From Pseudomonas sp. P818 (lineage in GTDB: Bacteria > Pseudomonadota > Gammaproteobacteria > Pseudomonadales > Pseudomonadaceae): a DNA stretch of 64,000 nucleotides. Both the position numbers and the translations under genes were made by a program. Positions 34,778-44,488 of the stretch are shown one piece after another. Within the stretch, counting starts at the first letter, position 1, and the number at the start of each line of letters is the position of its first letter. Below the pieces are notes generated by a model. The model worked only from the letters and a program-made list of their open reading frames with translations, ran no database searches and was not told where the DNA came from. The stretch lies in assembly GCF_000418555.1 (NCBI RefSeq), contig NZ_ATKM01000011.1, positions 248,001-312,000 on the forward strand, given 5' to 3'.

Positions 34778-36445
34778 GTGGCTGATGCAATCCGTTTGCC
34801 GCTCGAGCTGTTCTACGAACGTGAAGCAAGGCACCCGAACAAACGCTACATGGTGCAGCCTCTGGGGGGCGGCCAGCTGCTAGAGCTGAGCTGGGCCGAC
34901 GTGGGGGAGCAGGCGCGTCGCGCAGCCAACTGGTTGCGTAGCCGCGAACTGCCGCAGGGCACCCGCATCGCCATCATCTCCAAGAACTGCGCGCACTGGA
35001 TCGTTGCCGATCTGGCGATCTGGATGGCCGGTCACGTTTCGGTACCGCTGTATCCCAACCTCACCGCCGATTCCATGCGCCAGGTGTTGGAGCATTCCGA
35101 AGCGGCTCTGGCATTCATCGGCAAGCTCGATGACTGGGCCTCGATGGCCCCAGGCCTGCCGCAGGGCCTGCCAACCGTCAGCCTGCCGCTGCATCCGCAG
35201 GGCAGCTTCGACTACAGCTGGGATGACCTGCAGCGCTGCGCGCCGATTCAGGACGATCCCAAGCCGGCGGCCAACCAGTTGGCCACCATCATCTACACCT
35301 CCGGTACCACCGGTACGCCCAAGGGCGTGATGCACAATTTCTCCAATTTCGGTTTTGCCGCCAGCAACGCCATCAAGCTGTTCGGTGTGGGCGAGGATGA
35401 CCGGCTGATTTCCTACCTGCCGCTGTGCCACGTGGCCGAGCGCATGTTCGTCGAGCTGGCCTCCATCTACGCCGGGCAGACGATCTTCTTCGCCGAGAGC
35501 CTGGACACCTTCCTCGAAGACCTCAAGCGCGCACGGCCGACCGTGATGTTCGGCGTGCCGCGCATCTGGACCAAGTTCCAGATGGGCGTCTACGGCAAGA
35601 TGCCGGAACAGAAGCTCGATCGCCTGCTGCGCTTGCCGATCATCGGTCGTTTCATCGGTCGCAAGGTGCTCGCCGGGCTGGGGCTGGATGCCATCCGCTA
35701 TGCGCTGTCCGGCGCCGCACCGGTACCCGAGGCGTTGCTGGGCTGGTATCGCCGATTGGGCATGGAGATTCAGGAGGTCTATGGCATGACCGAGAACTGC
35801 GGTTATTCCCATGTCTGCCTGCCTGGCAGGTTCAAGCAGGGCTGGATCGGCCAGAACAATCCGGGTGTCGAGGTGCGCATCGCCGAGGATGGCGAAGTCC
35901 AGGTACGCAGCGGCGCGACCATGCAGGGCTATTACAAGGATCCGATCAAGACCGCTGAGGCGCTGACAGACGATGGCTTCCTGCGCACCGGTGACAAGGG
36001 TGAGCAGGATGCCGAGGGCAACCTGCGCCTCACCGGGCGCATCAAGGAAATCTTCAAGACCAGCAAGGGCAAGTACGTGGCACCGGCACCGATCGAGAAT
36101 CGCCTCGGTGAGCACTCGCGCATCGAGCAGGTTTGCGTGGTGGGCGACGGTTTGCCGCAACCCATCGCGCTCTGCGTGCTGTCCGATGTCGGGCGCCAGG
36201 AGGCGGCCAATGACAGTCGCGATGAGCTGGAAAGAAGCCTCAAGGCGTTGCTTGCCGAGGTCAACGGGCGTCTCGATCAGCATGAGCGCCTGCAGGGACT
36301 GGTGCTGGTCAAGGAGGTCTGGGCGGTGGAAAACGGCTTCCTCACCCCGACCTTGAAAATCAAGCGTGCAGTGATCGAAGGCACCTATGGCGAGCGTTTC
36401 GCCGAATGGCAGCAGCGTAGCGAAGCGGTGCTCTGGCACGACTGA
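34778..36445 (+). CDS. AMP-binding long-chain acyl-CoA ligase
   Basis: The 555-residue enzyme belongs to the ANL superfamily. IIYTSGTTGTPKGVM is the phosphate-binding loop (about residue 172). YGMTENCGY binds adenylate, and LRTGDKGEQDAEGNLRLTGRIKEIFKTSKGK carries the hinge Asp/Arg region (TGDKGEQD, TGRIKEI), with the adenylation Lys near the C terminus. It activates fatty acids (FadD15-like). I use the GTG at 34778, which stands behind a perfect AAAGGAGG. It follows a repressor-type operator, and a thioesterase gene follows 55 bases later. Confidence 0.93.
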   Translation: MADAIRLPLELFYEREARHPNKRYMVQPLGGGQLLELSWADVGEQARRAANWLRSRELPQGTRIAIISKNCAHWIVADLAIWMAGHVSVPLYPNLTADSMRQVLEHSEAALAFIGKLDDWASMAPGLPQGLPTVSLPLHPQGSFDYSWDDLQRCAPIQDDPKPAANQLATIIYTSGTTGTPKGVMHNFSNFGFAASNAIKLFGVGEDDRLISYLPLCHVAERMFVELASIYAGQTIFFAESLDTFLEDLKRARPTVMFGVPRIWTKFQMGVYGKMPEQKLDRLLRLPIIGRFIGRKVLAGLGLDAIRYALSGAAPVPEALLGWYRRLGMEIQEVYGMTENCGYSHVCLPGRFKQGWIGQNNPGVEVRIAEDGEVQVRSGATMQGYYKDPIKTAEALTDDGFLRTGDKGEQDAEGNLRLTGRIKEIFKTSKGKYVAPAPIENRLGEHSRIEQVCVVGDGLPQPIALCVLSDVGRQEAANDSRDELERSLKALLAEVNGRLDQHERLQGLVLVKEVWAVENGFLTPTLKIKRAVIEGTYGERFAEWQQRSEAVLWHD

Positions 36446-36500
36446 GTATCGCCGGGTCGGCGCCGCCGGCCCTGTTTTCCCTCCGTTCAAGGACAGATCC

Positions 36501-36944
36501 ATGGCTCTCTGGCAACGAACTCCCGATCTTGCGGCACTGAACGCCACCCTCAGGAACAGCATCGGCGAGGTGCTGGACATCCGTTTCGAATCATTCGATG
36601 ACGAATCGCTCAGTGCCAGCATGGTGATCGACGCTCGCACACATCAGCCCTATGGCCTGCTGCACGGCGGCGCCTCGGTGGTGCTGGCGGAAACCCTCGG
36701 CTCCACTGCCAGTTACCTGTGCATCGACAACAGCCGCTTTTACTGCGTCGGGTTGGAGGTCAATGCCAACCATCTGCGCGGTCTGCGCAGCGGGCGAGTG
36801 CATGCGGTGGCACGGCCGGTGCACCTGGGGCGTACCACGCACGTCTGGGATATTCGCCTCAGCGGCGACGATGGCAAGCCCAGTTGCATCTCGCGGTTGA
36901 CCATGGCCATCGTGCCGTTGGGCGAGCAACCGCCAAAGCTTTGA
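36501..36944 (+). CDS. Hot-dog thioesterase, EntH/MenI-like
   Basis: The 147-residue PaaI-type hot-dog protein has the core YGLLHGGASVVLAETLGS (about residues 51-68), where Glu acts as the catalytic base in the 1,4-dihydroxy-2-naphthoyl-CoA hydrolase/EntH group. The ATG at 36501 follows AAGGA. Its position 55 bases after the acyl-CoA ligase suggests the two are co-transcribed and act on the same acyl-CoA pool. The substrate is unproven. Confidence 0.88.
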   Translation: MALWQRTPDLAALNATLRNSIGEVLDIRFESFDDESLSASMVIDARTHQPYGLLHGGASVVLAETLGSTASYLCIDNSRFYCVGLEVNANHLRGLRSGRVHAVARPVHLGRTTHVWDIRLSGDDGKPSCISRLTMAIVPLGEQPPKL

Positions 36945-37002
36945 GTTTCTGCCTGCAATTTCATCCAAGATTTGCCCGCTCCATGGCGCTACAGTACGCC
37001 CC

Positions 37003-37806
37003 ATGGACCAGATCACTCACATCCAGAGCAGCTTGCCCGGCGTTCGCCTGATCGACGCGGAATATCGCCGCTTTGCCTTTCCCCGGCACTTTCATCTGGA
37101 GTACCACGTCGGCCTGCTGATTCAGGGGCAGCATCGCTACGCCTATGGCGGTGAGCGTCGGCATGTCGGGGCAGGGGATGTGCTGCTGATGGCGCCGGAA
37201 GGGATTCATGACGGCGCCTGTCTGGACGGCCAGAGTTACCGCATTCGGGTGATGGCCTTCGACCCGTTCTGGCTGGATGAAGCCAGTCGAACCCTGAGCG
37301 ATGGCCGCCAGGGGGCGCCGCGGCTGACCACCAGCAGCTTGCGCCATCCTTTGCTGTCGCAGCACCTGCAGCATTTTCATGCAGCGATGCTGGGAGGGTC
37401 GCAGCTGGCTCAGGAAGAGGCGCTCTGGCAGGCGCTGGCCCGTTTGCTGGAGATGGGGTCGACCTTGCGCGTCAGCGAGCCGCATCGCGTTTTCGATCAG
37501 CGCACCTGGCAGCGGCTGCGCGACTGGCTGGAAAGTCGCCTGGACCATCCGCCCACGTTGGAGGAGATCGCTGCATTCTGCGCCATGAGCCCGTGGCAGG
37601 CGCTGCGGCGTTTTCGCCAGCACACCGGCCTGCCTCCGCATCAATGGCTGACCCAGCTGCGCCTGCAGCGGGCATTGCCGCTGGTGCTGGCAGGACAGCC
37701 CCTGAGCGAGATCGCGCTGCGCCTGGGCTTCTATGACCAGGCGCACTTCTCGCGGTTATTCCGCCGCACCTACGGCCTGCCGCCGGCGCGACTGCGCCAG
37801 GGCTGA
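37003..37806 (+). CDS. AraC family transcriptional regulator
   Basis: The 267-residue protein has an N-terminal cupin-type ligand domain (RRFAFPRHFHLEYHVGLL, GDVLLMAPEGIHDG) and a C-terminal double helix-turn-helix (about 165-265). The signature ALRLGFYDQAHFSRLFRRTYGLPPARLRQ belongs to the AraC_ES subfamily, which often controls LysE-type exporters; here a LysE gene follows by 41 bases, supporting that link. There is no clear ribosome-binding site before ATG 37003. Confidence 0.9.
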   Translation: MDQITHIQSSLPGVRLIDAEYRRFAFPRHFHLEYHVGLLIQGQHRYAYGGERRHVGAGDVLLMAPEGIHDGACLDGQSYRIRVMAFDPFWLDEASRTLSDGRQGAPRLTTSSLRHPLLSQHLQHFHAAMLGGSQLAQEEALWQALARLLEMGSTLRVSEPHRVFDQRTWQRLRDWLESRLDHPPTLEEIAAFCAMSPWQALRRFRQHTGLPPHQWLTQLRLQRALPLVLAGQPLSEIALRLGFYDQAHFSRLFRRTYGLPPARLRQG

Positions 37807-37847
37807 TTCAGCCGCACCTTCCATCCTTCAATTTCCTGGAGATCGTC

Positions 37848-38480
37848 ATGCAGGAGACGTCCGTCTTGCTGTCGCTGGCTGCCGTGTTCGCGGTGGCCCT
37901 TGTGAGTCCCGGCCCCGATGTGGCGCTGATAGTGCGTACTTCCCTGCATCAGGGCCAGCGTGCGGGTCTGCTCAGCGCATTGGGCCTGGCCTGCGGCATT
38001 CTCCTGCATGGCACGCTGGTGCTCAGCGGCGTGGCCTTGCTACTTAGCCGCACCGAGTGGCTGTTCGACCTGGTGCAGGTTGGCGGTGCGCTCTATCTGG
38101 GTTGGCTGGGCATTGGCGCGGTGCGGGGCTGGTGGCGTGGCAGTGCCGGGCCCAGGCGCCTGGATGGCGAACTGACGCCTTCGCTGTTCGGCCCATGGCT
38201 ACGTGGTGTATTGACCAATCTGGGCAACCCCAAGGCACTGGTGTTCTTCCTGGCGCTGCTCAGCAGCCTGGTGCCGGCCGACATGTCGCTGCCCGGCAAG
38301 GTCGCCTGTGCGGCGCTGTTGTTCGGCCTCAGTCTGTTCTGGTTCGGCCTGCTCGGCATGACCCTGAGCCGCCCGCTGATGCGTCAGCGGCTGCTGCAGG
38401 TGGCGCCGACCATCGACTTCGTCTGCGGCCTGGTGTTCCTGCTGGTAGCCGTGAGCATCGTCGGCAGGCTTGTGTTATAG
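37848..38480 (+). CDS. LysE family exporter
   Basis: The 210-residue inner-membrane protein has six predicted transmembrane helices. The LysE/RhtB signature VSPGPDVALIVRTSL is near the N terminus (about 19-33) and NLGNPKALVFFLALL near residue 125. It probably exports an amino acid or related amphipath. GGAG precedes the ATG. The AraC regulator directly upstream is likely its activator. Confidence 0.92.
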   Translation: MQETSVLLSLAAVFAVALVSPGPDVALIVRTSLHQGQRAGLLSALGLACGILLHGTLVLSGVALLLSRTEWLFDLVQVGGALYLGWLGIGAVRGWWRGSAGPRRLDGELTPSLFGPWLRGVLTNLGNPKALVFFLALLSSLVPADMSLPGKVACAALLFGLSLFWFGLLGMTLSRPLMRQRLLQVAPTIDFVCGLVFLLVAVSIVGRLVL

Positions 38481-38578
38481 CGCTGACCGTTGTGCCGCCA
38501 TCAATGGCAGTTACGGTCATTGCCGCATGCCGGCGGCTGCCGGAGAATCTCGGCATATTTGTCTTTCGAGTTTGATGC

Positions 38579-39382
38579 ATGCCGCAGCCGATCTTCTTCG
38601 CCCATGCCAACGGCTTTCCGTCCGCCACCTACGGTAAGCTGTTCGCTGCGCTGGCACCGGATTTTCAGGTGCAGCACCTCGAGCAGCATGGCCACGACCC
38701 GCGTTTTCCGGTGAATGACAACTGGTCGAATCTGGTCGATGAGCTGATCCATCACCTCGAGGGAGGTGACGAGCCGGTCTGGGGCGTCGGTCATTCCCTC
38801 GGCGGCGTGCTGCACTATCATGCAGCCTTGCTCCGCCCCGAGCTGTACCGCGGCGTGGTGATGCTCGATTCGCCAGTGCTGACCCTGGCCGACCGCATGG
38901 TGATCCGTGCCGCCAAGCGCTTCGGCTTCATCGATCGGATCACCCCGGCCGGGCGTACGCTGGGGCGCCGTGAAGCGTTCGCCGACCTGCTCGAAGCGCG
39001 TAATTATTTTGCCGGCAAGAGCCTGTTCCGGCGTTTCGATCCCGAATGTCTGGATGCTTATGTCAGCCACGGTCTGCAGGCGGGAGCGCAGGGTTTGCGT
39101 TTGAAGTTCGATCCTGCCACCGAGATCAGCATCTACCGCAGTGTGCCGCACACCGCGCCGGGGCGGCCGCAGCAGCTTGCCGTACCGCTGGCCATGGTAC
39201 GGGGGCGGCACAGTCGCGTCGTGCTGCCGCATCATGCGCGTCTGCTCAAGCGCATGCCGCGAGCCGAATACCATCATCTGCCGGGTGGCCACATGTTTCC
39301 GCTGGAGCGCCCGCAGGCCACCGCCGACCTGCTGCGTCAGCTGTTCAGCCGTTGGCATGCCGATCAGGAGCAAGACGCATGA
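38579..39382 (+). CDS. Alpha/beta hydrolase (PA1621-like)
   Basis: The 267-residue alpha/beta hydrolase has the nucleophile elbow GVGHSLGGVLHYH (Ser near residue 84) and the catalytic His in LPGGHMFPLERP near the C terminus. The N terminus PQPIFFAHANGFPSATY includes the oxyanion-hole HANG. Its start has GAG upstream, and it overlaps the next hydrolase gene (ATGA). The substrate is unknown; esterase-type action on small acyl esters is plausible. Confidence 0.9.
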   Translation: MPQPIFFAHANGFPSATYGKLFAALAPDFQVQHLEQHGHDPRFPVNDNWSNLVDELIHHLEGGDEPVWGVGHSLGGVLHYHAALLRPELYRGVVMLDSPVLTLADRMVIRAAKRFGFIDRITPAGRTLGRREAFADLLEARNYFAGKSLFRRFDPECLDAYVSHGLQAGAQGLRLKFDPATEISIYRSVPHTAPGRPQQLAVPLAMVRGRHSRVVLPHHARLLKRMPRAEYHHLPGGHMFPLERPQATADLLRQLFSRWHADQEQDA

Positions 39383-40242
39383 ACGCAGGTTTCGAGGAAG
39401 TTCGTCTGAGCCTGCCGCATATCGAGCTGGCGGCGCACCTCTACGGGCCGGAGGATGGTTTGCCGGTCATGGCCCTGCACGGTTGGCTGGATAACGCAGC
39501 GAGTTTCGCGCGCCTGGCACCCAAGCTCGAGGGGCTGCGTATCGTCGCGCTGGATTTTGCCGGCCATGGCCACTCCGATCACCGTTCGGCCGGCGCCGGT
39601 TACGCGCTGTGGGACTACGCCTTCGACGTGCTGCAGGTCGCCGAGCAGTTTGGCTGGGGACGATTTTCCATCCTGGGGCATTCCATGGGGGCGATCACTG
39701 CGGTGTTGCTGGCCGGCGCGATGCCGGAGCGGATAGCGCGCCTGGCGCTGATCGACGGCCTGGTGCCCTATACCGGTGAAGCCGAGCAGGCACCTGCCAA
39801 ACTCGGTGAGGCATTGCGTGCCAGGCAGAAGCTCTCCGACAAGCGCAAGCCGGTGTATGCCGAGATGGCGCGCGCCGTCGAGGCGCGGATGAAAGGTGTC
39901 GGTGCCGTCAGCCGTGAGGCGGCCGAACTGTTGGCCCAGCGTGGCCTGATGCCGGTGCCGGGCGGTTACACCTGGCGCACCGACAGTCGCCTGACCTTGC
40001 CGTCACCGCTGCGCCTGAGTTGGGCGCATGCCCAGGCGTTCTTGCGTGCGCTGCAGTGTCCGGTCAGTCTGGTAGTGGCCGAGCAGGGCATGATGGGCGC
40101 GCAGCCGGCCCTGCAGAAATTGCTGCAGGATCTGCCGTTCGAGGTGCATCGCCTGCCGGGTGGTCACCACCTGCATCTGGATGACGAGGCGGGGGCACAA
40201 CGTGTAGCGGATTGTTTCAATCCATTCCTGCGCATTTCTTGA
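39379..40242 (+). CDS. Alpha/beta hydrolase (PA1622-like)
   Basis: The 287-residue alpha/beta hydrolase has an oxyanion HGWLDNAASF, nucleophile elbow ILGHSMGAITAVLL (Ser near residue 101), acid in ALIDGL-region strands and His in LPGGHHLHLDDE. Its start overlaps the previous hydrolase gene, forming a pair. The two hydrolases differ clearly in sequence, so this is not a recent duplication. The substrate is unknown. Confidence 0.9.
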   Translation: MNAGFEEVRLSLPHIELAAHLYGPEDGLPVMALHGWLDNAASFARLAPKLEGLRIVALDFAGHGHSDHRSAGAGYALWDYAFDVLQVAEQFGWGRFSILGHSMGAITAVLLAGAMPERIARLALIDGLVPYTGEAEQAPAKLGEALRARQKLSDKRKPVYAEMARAVEARMKGVGAVSREAAELLAQRGLMPVPGGYTWRTDSRLTLPSPLRLSWAHAQAFLRALQCPVSLVVAEQGMMGAQPALQKLLQDLPFEVHRLPGGHHLHLDDEAGAQRVADCFNPFLRIS

Positions 40243-40357
40243 CTTGCCTGCGGCCCTGGGGAAAGGTGTGGCGGTCTGCCATGGAGGATCGCATGATCGA
40301 CCCGTTCAACCACGCCACCCACTGCTTCGCAACCTCGCCTGCACAAGGATCTTCTCG

Positions 40358-41173
40358 ATGACGGTGCGTATGAAGCTGTTGTGCGCAGCGCTGGCCACCC
40401 TCTGCAGCGGTGCCGTAATGGCGGCCGACATACCCGGTAGCCGTGATCTTGAAGTGCTGCCGCGTTTCCCTGCCAGCCAGATCGTTGCGTTCAAGGAAGC
40501 GTCCGATGTCGAGCGCATCTATCCGCAGGGTTCGATTCGCCGCATCAGCGGGCGTTTGCGTTACGAGCGTGAAATTCTCGTGCAGGGCCAGCATAGCGCC
40601 GTGACCTACGAACTGCCGCGCACTCACAGCGCCGATCAGGTATTTACTGCAGCGCGGGAAGCTCTGCTGCAGCAGGACGCCGAGCTGCTCTACTGGTGTC
40701 AGGGCCGTGAGTGTGGGGCAAGTAACCTGTGGGCCAACGCGGTGTTCGGCAATGCCACGCTGTATGGCTCCGACGACCAGCAGGCCTATGCCCTGTTGCG
40801 CCTGGCCGAACCGAATCATGAAAGCCTGCTGGCGCTCTACAGCATTACCCGTGGCAACCGCCGTGCCTACCTGCACGTCGAGCAGCTGGATGCCGACGCG
40901 CCCCTGGGTGTATTGCTGCCGACACCCGCGACCCTGCTACGCCAGCTGCGCACCGATGGGCAGTTGAAGCTGCCGGACGATGCCAAGGCCGATAGCGCCT
41001 GGGTGGAAGTGCTGGCGCGCAGCCTGAACCTCGACAGCACCCTGCGCGTAACCCTGGCCGGCAGCCAGGCCGAAGCCTGGCGCGAAGCACTGATCGAGCA
41101 GCGCGTGCGCGAAGCGCGCCTGGAGTTGGGTGAAGGCGCCGAGGAGGCACTGAGCGTGCGCCTGTTGCGTTAA
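40358..41173 (+). CDS. Exported DUF4892 protein
   Basis: The 271-residue protein has a signal peptide (LCAALATLCSGAVMA) followed by DUF4892. Typical segments are PGSRDLEVLPRFPASQIV, LYWCQGRECGASNLWAN (two Cys, probably a disulfide) and FGNATLYGSDDQQAYALL. The ATG at 40358 has AAGGA eight bases upstream. The function is unknown; the family is periplasmic and common in gamma-proteobacteria. Confidence 0.87.
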   Translation: MTVRMKLLCAALATLCSGAVMAADIPGSRDLEVLPRFPASQIVAFKEASDVERIYPQGSIRRISGRLRYEREILVQGQHSAVTYELPRTHSADQVFTAAREALLQQDAELLYWCQGRECGASNLWANAVFGNATLYGSDDQQAYALLRLAEPNHESLLALYSITRGNRRAYLHVEQLDADAPLGVLLPTPATLLRQLRTDGQLKLPDDAKADSAWVEVLARSLNLDSTLRVTLAGSQAEAWREALIEQRVREARLELGEGAEEALSVRLLR

Positions 41174-41197
41174 GCTAGCATCCGCAATTGCCCGTAG

Positions 41198-41221
41198 CAG
41201 AGCGCCCGCAAGGGCGCTCTG
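41198..41221 (+). terminator. Hairpin terminator after the DUF4892 gene
   Basis: Ten-base-pair stem (41198-41207 with 41212-41221) with a GCAA loop. The T-run is interrupted (TCGTTTCG), so strength is moderate. Confidence 0.65.
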
Positions 41222-41248
41222 TCGTTTCGTCGAAGGGAGTTTCGCTCG

Positions 41249-42334
41249 ATGGCCACCAATGATCGTCTGCTGGTACAGATTCTCCTGCTCGGCCTGCTGG
41301 CTGCCAGCCTCTGGGTGCTGGCGCCATTCTGGTCGGCGCTGTTCTGGGCCGCGGTGCTGGCCTTTGCCAGCTGGCCGCTGATGCGCCTGCTGACGCAGTT
41401 GCTCAATGGCCGCATGTCGCTGGCCGCGGGCATCCTGACCGGTGTCTGGGTGATCATGGTGGCCGTGCCGCTGGTGTGGCTGGGCTTCAACCTGGCCGAT
41501 CACATCAAGGACGCCAATGCCCTGATCAGAGATCTGCAGGTGGAAGGACTGCCGCCACCGCCGAGCTGGTTGGCCAGCATTCCGTTGGTGGGCGATCGCC
41601 TGGTGGAGCTGTGGCGCACCATCGACCAGCAGGGCGCTGCCTTCTTCGATACCTTGCGTCCTTACCTGGGGCAGGTCGGCAACTGGCTGGTGGCGCGCAG
41701 CGCGAAGATCGGTGCGGGCATGGTCGAGCTGGCCCTGAGCCTGGTGCTGGTGTTCTTCTTCTACCGTGACGGACCGCGTCTGGCGGTGTTCGTGCACAGC
41801 CTGCTGGAGCGGCTGATCGGCGAGCGTGCCGATCATTATCTGGAGCTGGTTGCCGGCACCGTGCAGCGTGTGGTCAACGGTGTGATCGGTACCGCCGCAG
41901 CGCAAGCCGTGCTGGCCTACATCGGCTTCGCCATCGCCGGCGTGCCGGGCGCGCTGGTGCTCGGTCTGCTGACCTTCGCCTTCAGCTTCATCATGATTCC
42001 GCCGCTGATCTGGGGCCCGGCCGTGGCCTGGCTGGTGTGGCAGGGGGAGATCGGCATGGCGATCTTCCTTGGGGTTTGGGGCTTCTTCATCATCAGCGGG
42101 GTGGACAACATCCTCAAACCCTACCTGATCAGCCGTGGCGGCAACCTGCCGCTGGTGGTGGTGCTGCTCGGCGTGTTCGGCGGCATCCTGGCCTTCGGCT
42201 TCATGGGCCTGTTCCTCGGCCCGACCCTGTTGGCGGTGGCCTACAGCCTGCTCAGCGACTGGGTGGCAGACAAGGCGCCGCCAGCAGAGGTGGTGGTGGA
42301 CAAACCGCTGCCGGGCGAGGAGCCACGCGCCTGA
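41249..42334 (+). CDS. AI-2E family transporter-like permease
   Basis: The 361-residue polytopic membrane protein has about seven or eight helices and the AI-2E family pattern, including the central LALSLVLVFFFYRDGPRLA and LAYIGFAIAGVPGALVLGLL with the Pro-Gly kink. The name comes from TqsA of E. coli; most members have other or unknown substrates. Its stop codon abuts that of the patatin gene on the other strand (shared palindrome TGATCA), with no terminator between them. Confidence 0.92.
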   Translation: MATNDRLLVQILLLGLLAASLWVLAPFWSALFWAAVLAFASWPLMRLLTQLLNGRMSLAAGILTGVWVIMVAVPLVWLGFNLADHIKDANALIRDLQVEGLPPPPSWLASIPLVGDRLVELWRTIDQQGAAFFDTLRPYLGQVGNWLVARSAKIGAGMVELALSLVLVFFFYRDGPRLAVFVHSLLERLIGERADHYLELVAGTVQRVVNGVIGTAAAQAVLAYIGFAIAGVPGALVLGLLTFAFSFIMIPPLIWGPAVAWLVWQGEIGMAIFLGVWGFFIISGVDNILKPYLISRGGNLPLVVVLLGVFGGILAFGFMGLFLGPTLLAVAYSLLSDWVADKAPPAEVVVDKPLPGEEPRA

Positions 42335-43348
42335 TCAGCCGCGTTCGCTTTCGTACTTGTCGAGGGTGTCGCGGGCGATCTGCCTACCCAGCATGATCAG
42401 CTCCGGCGCCTTGTAGAACTCGAAGAAGCGACAGGCGCGCTTGGGTACGTTGATCAGAATGTCCGGCGGATAGCCGGCGATCTTGTACTGCGCCAGTGAG
42501 GTCTGCATGACCTCGAAGCTCTGGTTGACCAGCTCCAGCAATGACGCCGGCCCGCTGAACTCGGCAACCCGCGAGCCGCTGGCCGACTTCGGCGTGGCTT
42601 GTTCCTGATCGTCCTTGCGGCTAGGTGCTGCGGCCGGGCTGATGTCATCGGCGAGTCGTTGCTCCTCGGCAAGCAACAGGGTTTCGTCCTCGTTCTTGCG
42701 GCGAAAGCTCGGCAGGCGTGAGCCGAGCGAGGTCATCAACTGGTCGATGCGGCCCTTGAGGGCAGCCGGACGCTCGATCACCGGCAACTGATAGTGGTTC
42801 TGGTTGGTGGCGTTGAGGTTGACCGCGATGATCAGATCGCAGTGGCTGGAGACCACCGGCACGATCGGCAGCGGGTTTAGCAGGCCGCCGTCGACCAGCA
42901 TGCGCTTGCCCTGAATGACCGGTGTGAACAGGCTGGGAATCGCCGCCGAGGCGCGCATTGCCTGGTGCAGGCAGCCCTCCTGGAACCAGATCTCCTGCTG
43001 GTTGGTCAGGTCGGTGGCGACTGCGGTGAAGGGGATGTCCAGGTTTTCGATATCCACCTCACCGACGATTTCCTGAATCCGCCCGAATACCCGTTCGCCG
43101 CGGATGGCGCCGAGGCGGAAGCTGACGTCGAGCAGACGCAGCACATCGAGATAATCCAGACTCTCTGTCCATTCTCGGTATTCGCGCAGCTTGCCCGCCG
43201 CGAAGATGCCACCGACCACCGCGCCCATCGAGCAGCCTGCGATACAGCCGATTTCGTAACCGCGTGCCTGCAACTCCTCGATAACGCCAATGTGCGCATA
43301 ACCGCGCGCGCCCCCTGATCCCAGTACCAGCGCCACTTTCTTGCTCAT
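42335..43348 (-). CDS. Patatin-like phospholipase family protein
   Basis: The 337-residue patatin-fold hydrolase has the oxyanion [14 protein letters not shown], nucleophile serine in [10 protein letters not shown] (about residue 41) and catalytic Asp in [11 protein letters not shown] (about residue 152). It is of the RssA/YchK type, with a C-terminal extension rich in charged residues (about 235-280) of unknown role. It probably hydrolyses phospholipid or lysophospholipid acyl esters in the cytoplasm. Confidence 0.93.
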   Translation of the reverse strand: MSKKVALVLGSGGARGYAHIGVIEELQARGYEIGCIAGCSMGAVVGGIFAAGKLREYREWTESLDYLDVLRLLDVSFRLGAIRGERVFGRIQEIVGEVDIENLDIPFTAVATDLTNQQEIWFQEGCLHQAMRASAAIPSLFTPVIQGKRMLVDGGLLNPLPIVPVVSSHCDLIIAVNLNATNQNHYQLPVIERPAALKGRIDQLMTSLGSRLPSFRRKNEDETLLLAEEQRLADDISPAAAPSRKDDQEQATPKSASGSRVAEFSGPASLLELVNQSFEVMQTSLAQYKIAGYPPDILINVPKRACRFFEFYKAPELIMLGRQIARDTLDKYESERG

Positions 43349-43453
43349 TCGTGGTTCCCCCCTGTCGAGCTTCGACCTTACTCGGGCAGCGAAGCGGAGC
43401 CAAGGCAGTCTTTGCTAGAATCCGCCGCCAGTCATCGCGGTGAGAGTGAAACC

Positions 43454-44488
43454 ATGAGCGAACCCATTCGTTTGACCCAGTACAGCCACGGCGCCGGTTG
43501 CGGCTGCAAGATTTCGCCGAAGGTGCTCGAAGTGATCCTCGCCGGCAGCGGCGCGCAGAATCTCGACCCCAAGCTCTGGGTCGGCAATGCCTCGCGCGAT
43601 GACGCTGCGGTCTATGCCATCGATGAAGAGCGCGGCGTGGTTTCCACCACCGACTTCTTCATGCCCATCGTCGATGACCCCTACGATTTCGGCCGTATCG
43701 CCGCCACCAATGCCATCAGCGACATCTACGCCATGGGCGGCGATCCGCTGATGGCCATCGCCATCCTTGGCTGGCCGGTCAACGTACTGGCGCCGGAAGT
43801 GGCCCGCGAAGTGATCCGCGGCGGCCGTGCCGTGTGCGACGAAGCCGGCATCCCGCTGGCGGGCGGGCATTCGATCGATGCGCCGGAACCGATTTTCGGC
43901 CTGGCCGTGACCGGCCTGGTGAGCAAGGCCAACATGAAGCGCAACGACACCGCCATGGCTGGCTGCAGGCTTTACCTGACCAAGCCGCTGGGCATCGGCA
44001 TCCTCACCACGGCGGAAAAGAAGGCCAAGCTGCGCAGCTCGGATATCGGCCTGGCGCGCGACTGGATGTGCACCCTGAACAAGCCCGGCAGCCGTTTTGG
44101 CAAGCTGGCTGGCGTGCGTGCAATGACCGACGTGACCGGTTTCGGCCTGCTCGGCCATCTGGTGGAAATGGCCGATGGCAGCGGCCTGAGCGCGCGTGTC
44201 GAGTTCGCTCGCGTGCCGCGTCTGGACAGCGTCGAGCATTACCTCGAGCAGGGCTGCGTGCCCGGCGGCACCTTACGCAACTTCGACAGTTACGGTGACA
44301 GGATCGCGCCACTGCCGGAGCTGGCCAAGCTGCTGCTGTGCGATCCGCAGACCAGCGGTGGCCTGCTGATTGCGGTGGCGCCGGAGGGCGAGGCCGAGTT
44401 TCTATCCGTGGCCGCCGAGCTGGGGCTAAAGCTGGCGCCTATCGGCGAGATGGTCGAGCGACAGCGTTACGCGGTCGAGGTGCTCTGA
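43454..44488 (+). CDS. selD: Selenide, water dikinase
   Basis: The 344-residue enzyme makes selenophosphate from selenide and ATP. The N-terminal glycine-rich loop has Cys16 and Lys19 (GAGCGCKIS), so it uses Cys rather than selenocysteine. The AIR-synthase-like ATP fold shows [28 protein letters not shown] and [10 protein letters not shown]. The ATG at 43454 is chosen over one at 43412. It is coupled to selU by a one-base overlap, so selenophosphate here feeds tRNA modification. Confidence 0.98.
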   Translation: MSEPIRLTQYSHGAGCGCKISPKVLEVILAGSGAQNLDPKLWVGNASRDDAAVYAIDEERGVVSTTDFFMPIVDDPYDFGRIAATNAISDIYAMGGDPLMAIAILGWPVNVLAPEVAREVIRGGRAVCDEAGIPLAGGHSIDAPEPIFGLAVTGLVSKANMKRNDTAMAGCRLYLTKPLGIGILTTAEKKAKLRSSDIGLARDWMCTLNKPGSRFGKLAGVRAMTDVTGFGLLGHLVEMADGSGLSARVEFARVPRLDSVEHYLEQGCVPGGTLRNFDSYGDRIAPLPELAKLLLCDPQTSGGLLIAVAPEGEAEFLSVAAELGLKLAPIGEMVERQRYAVEVL

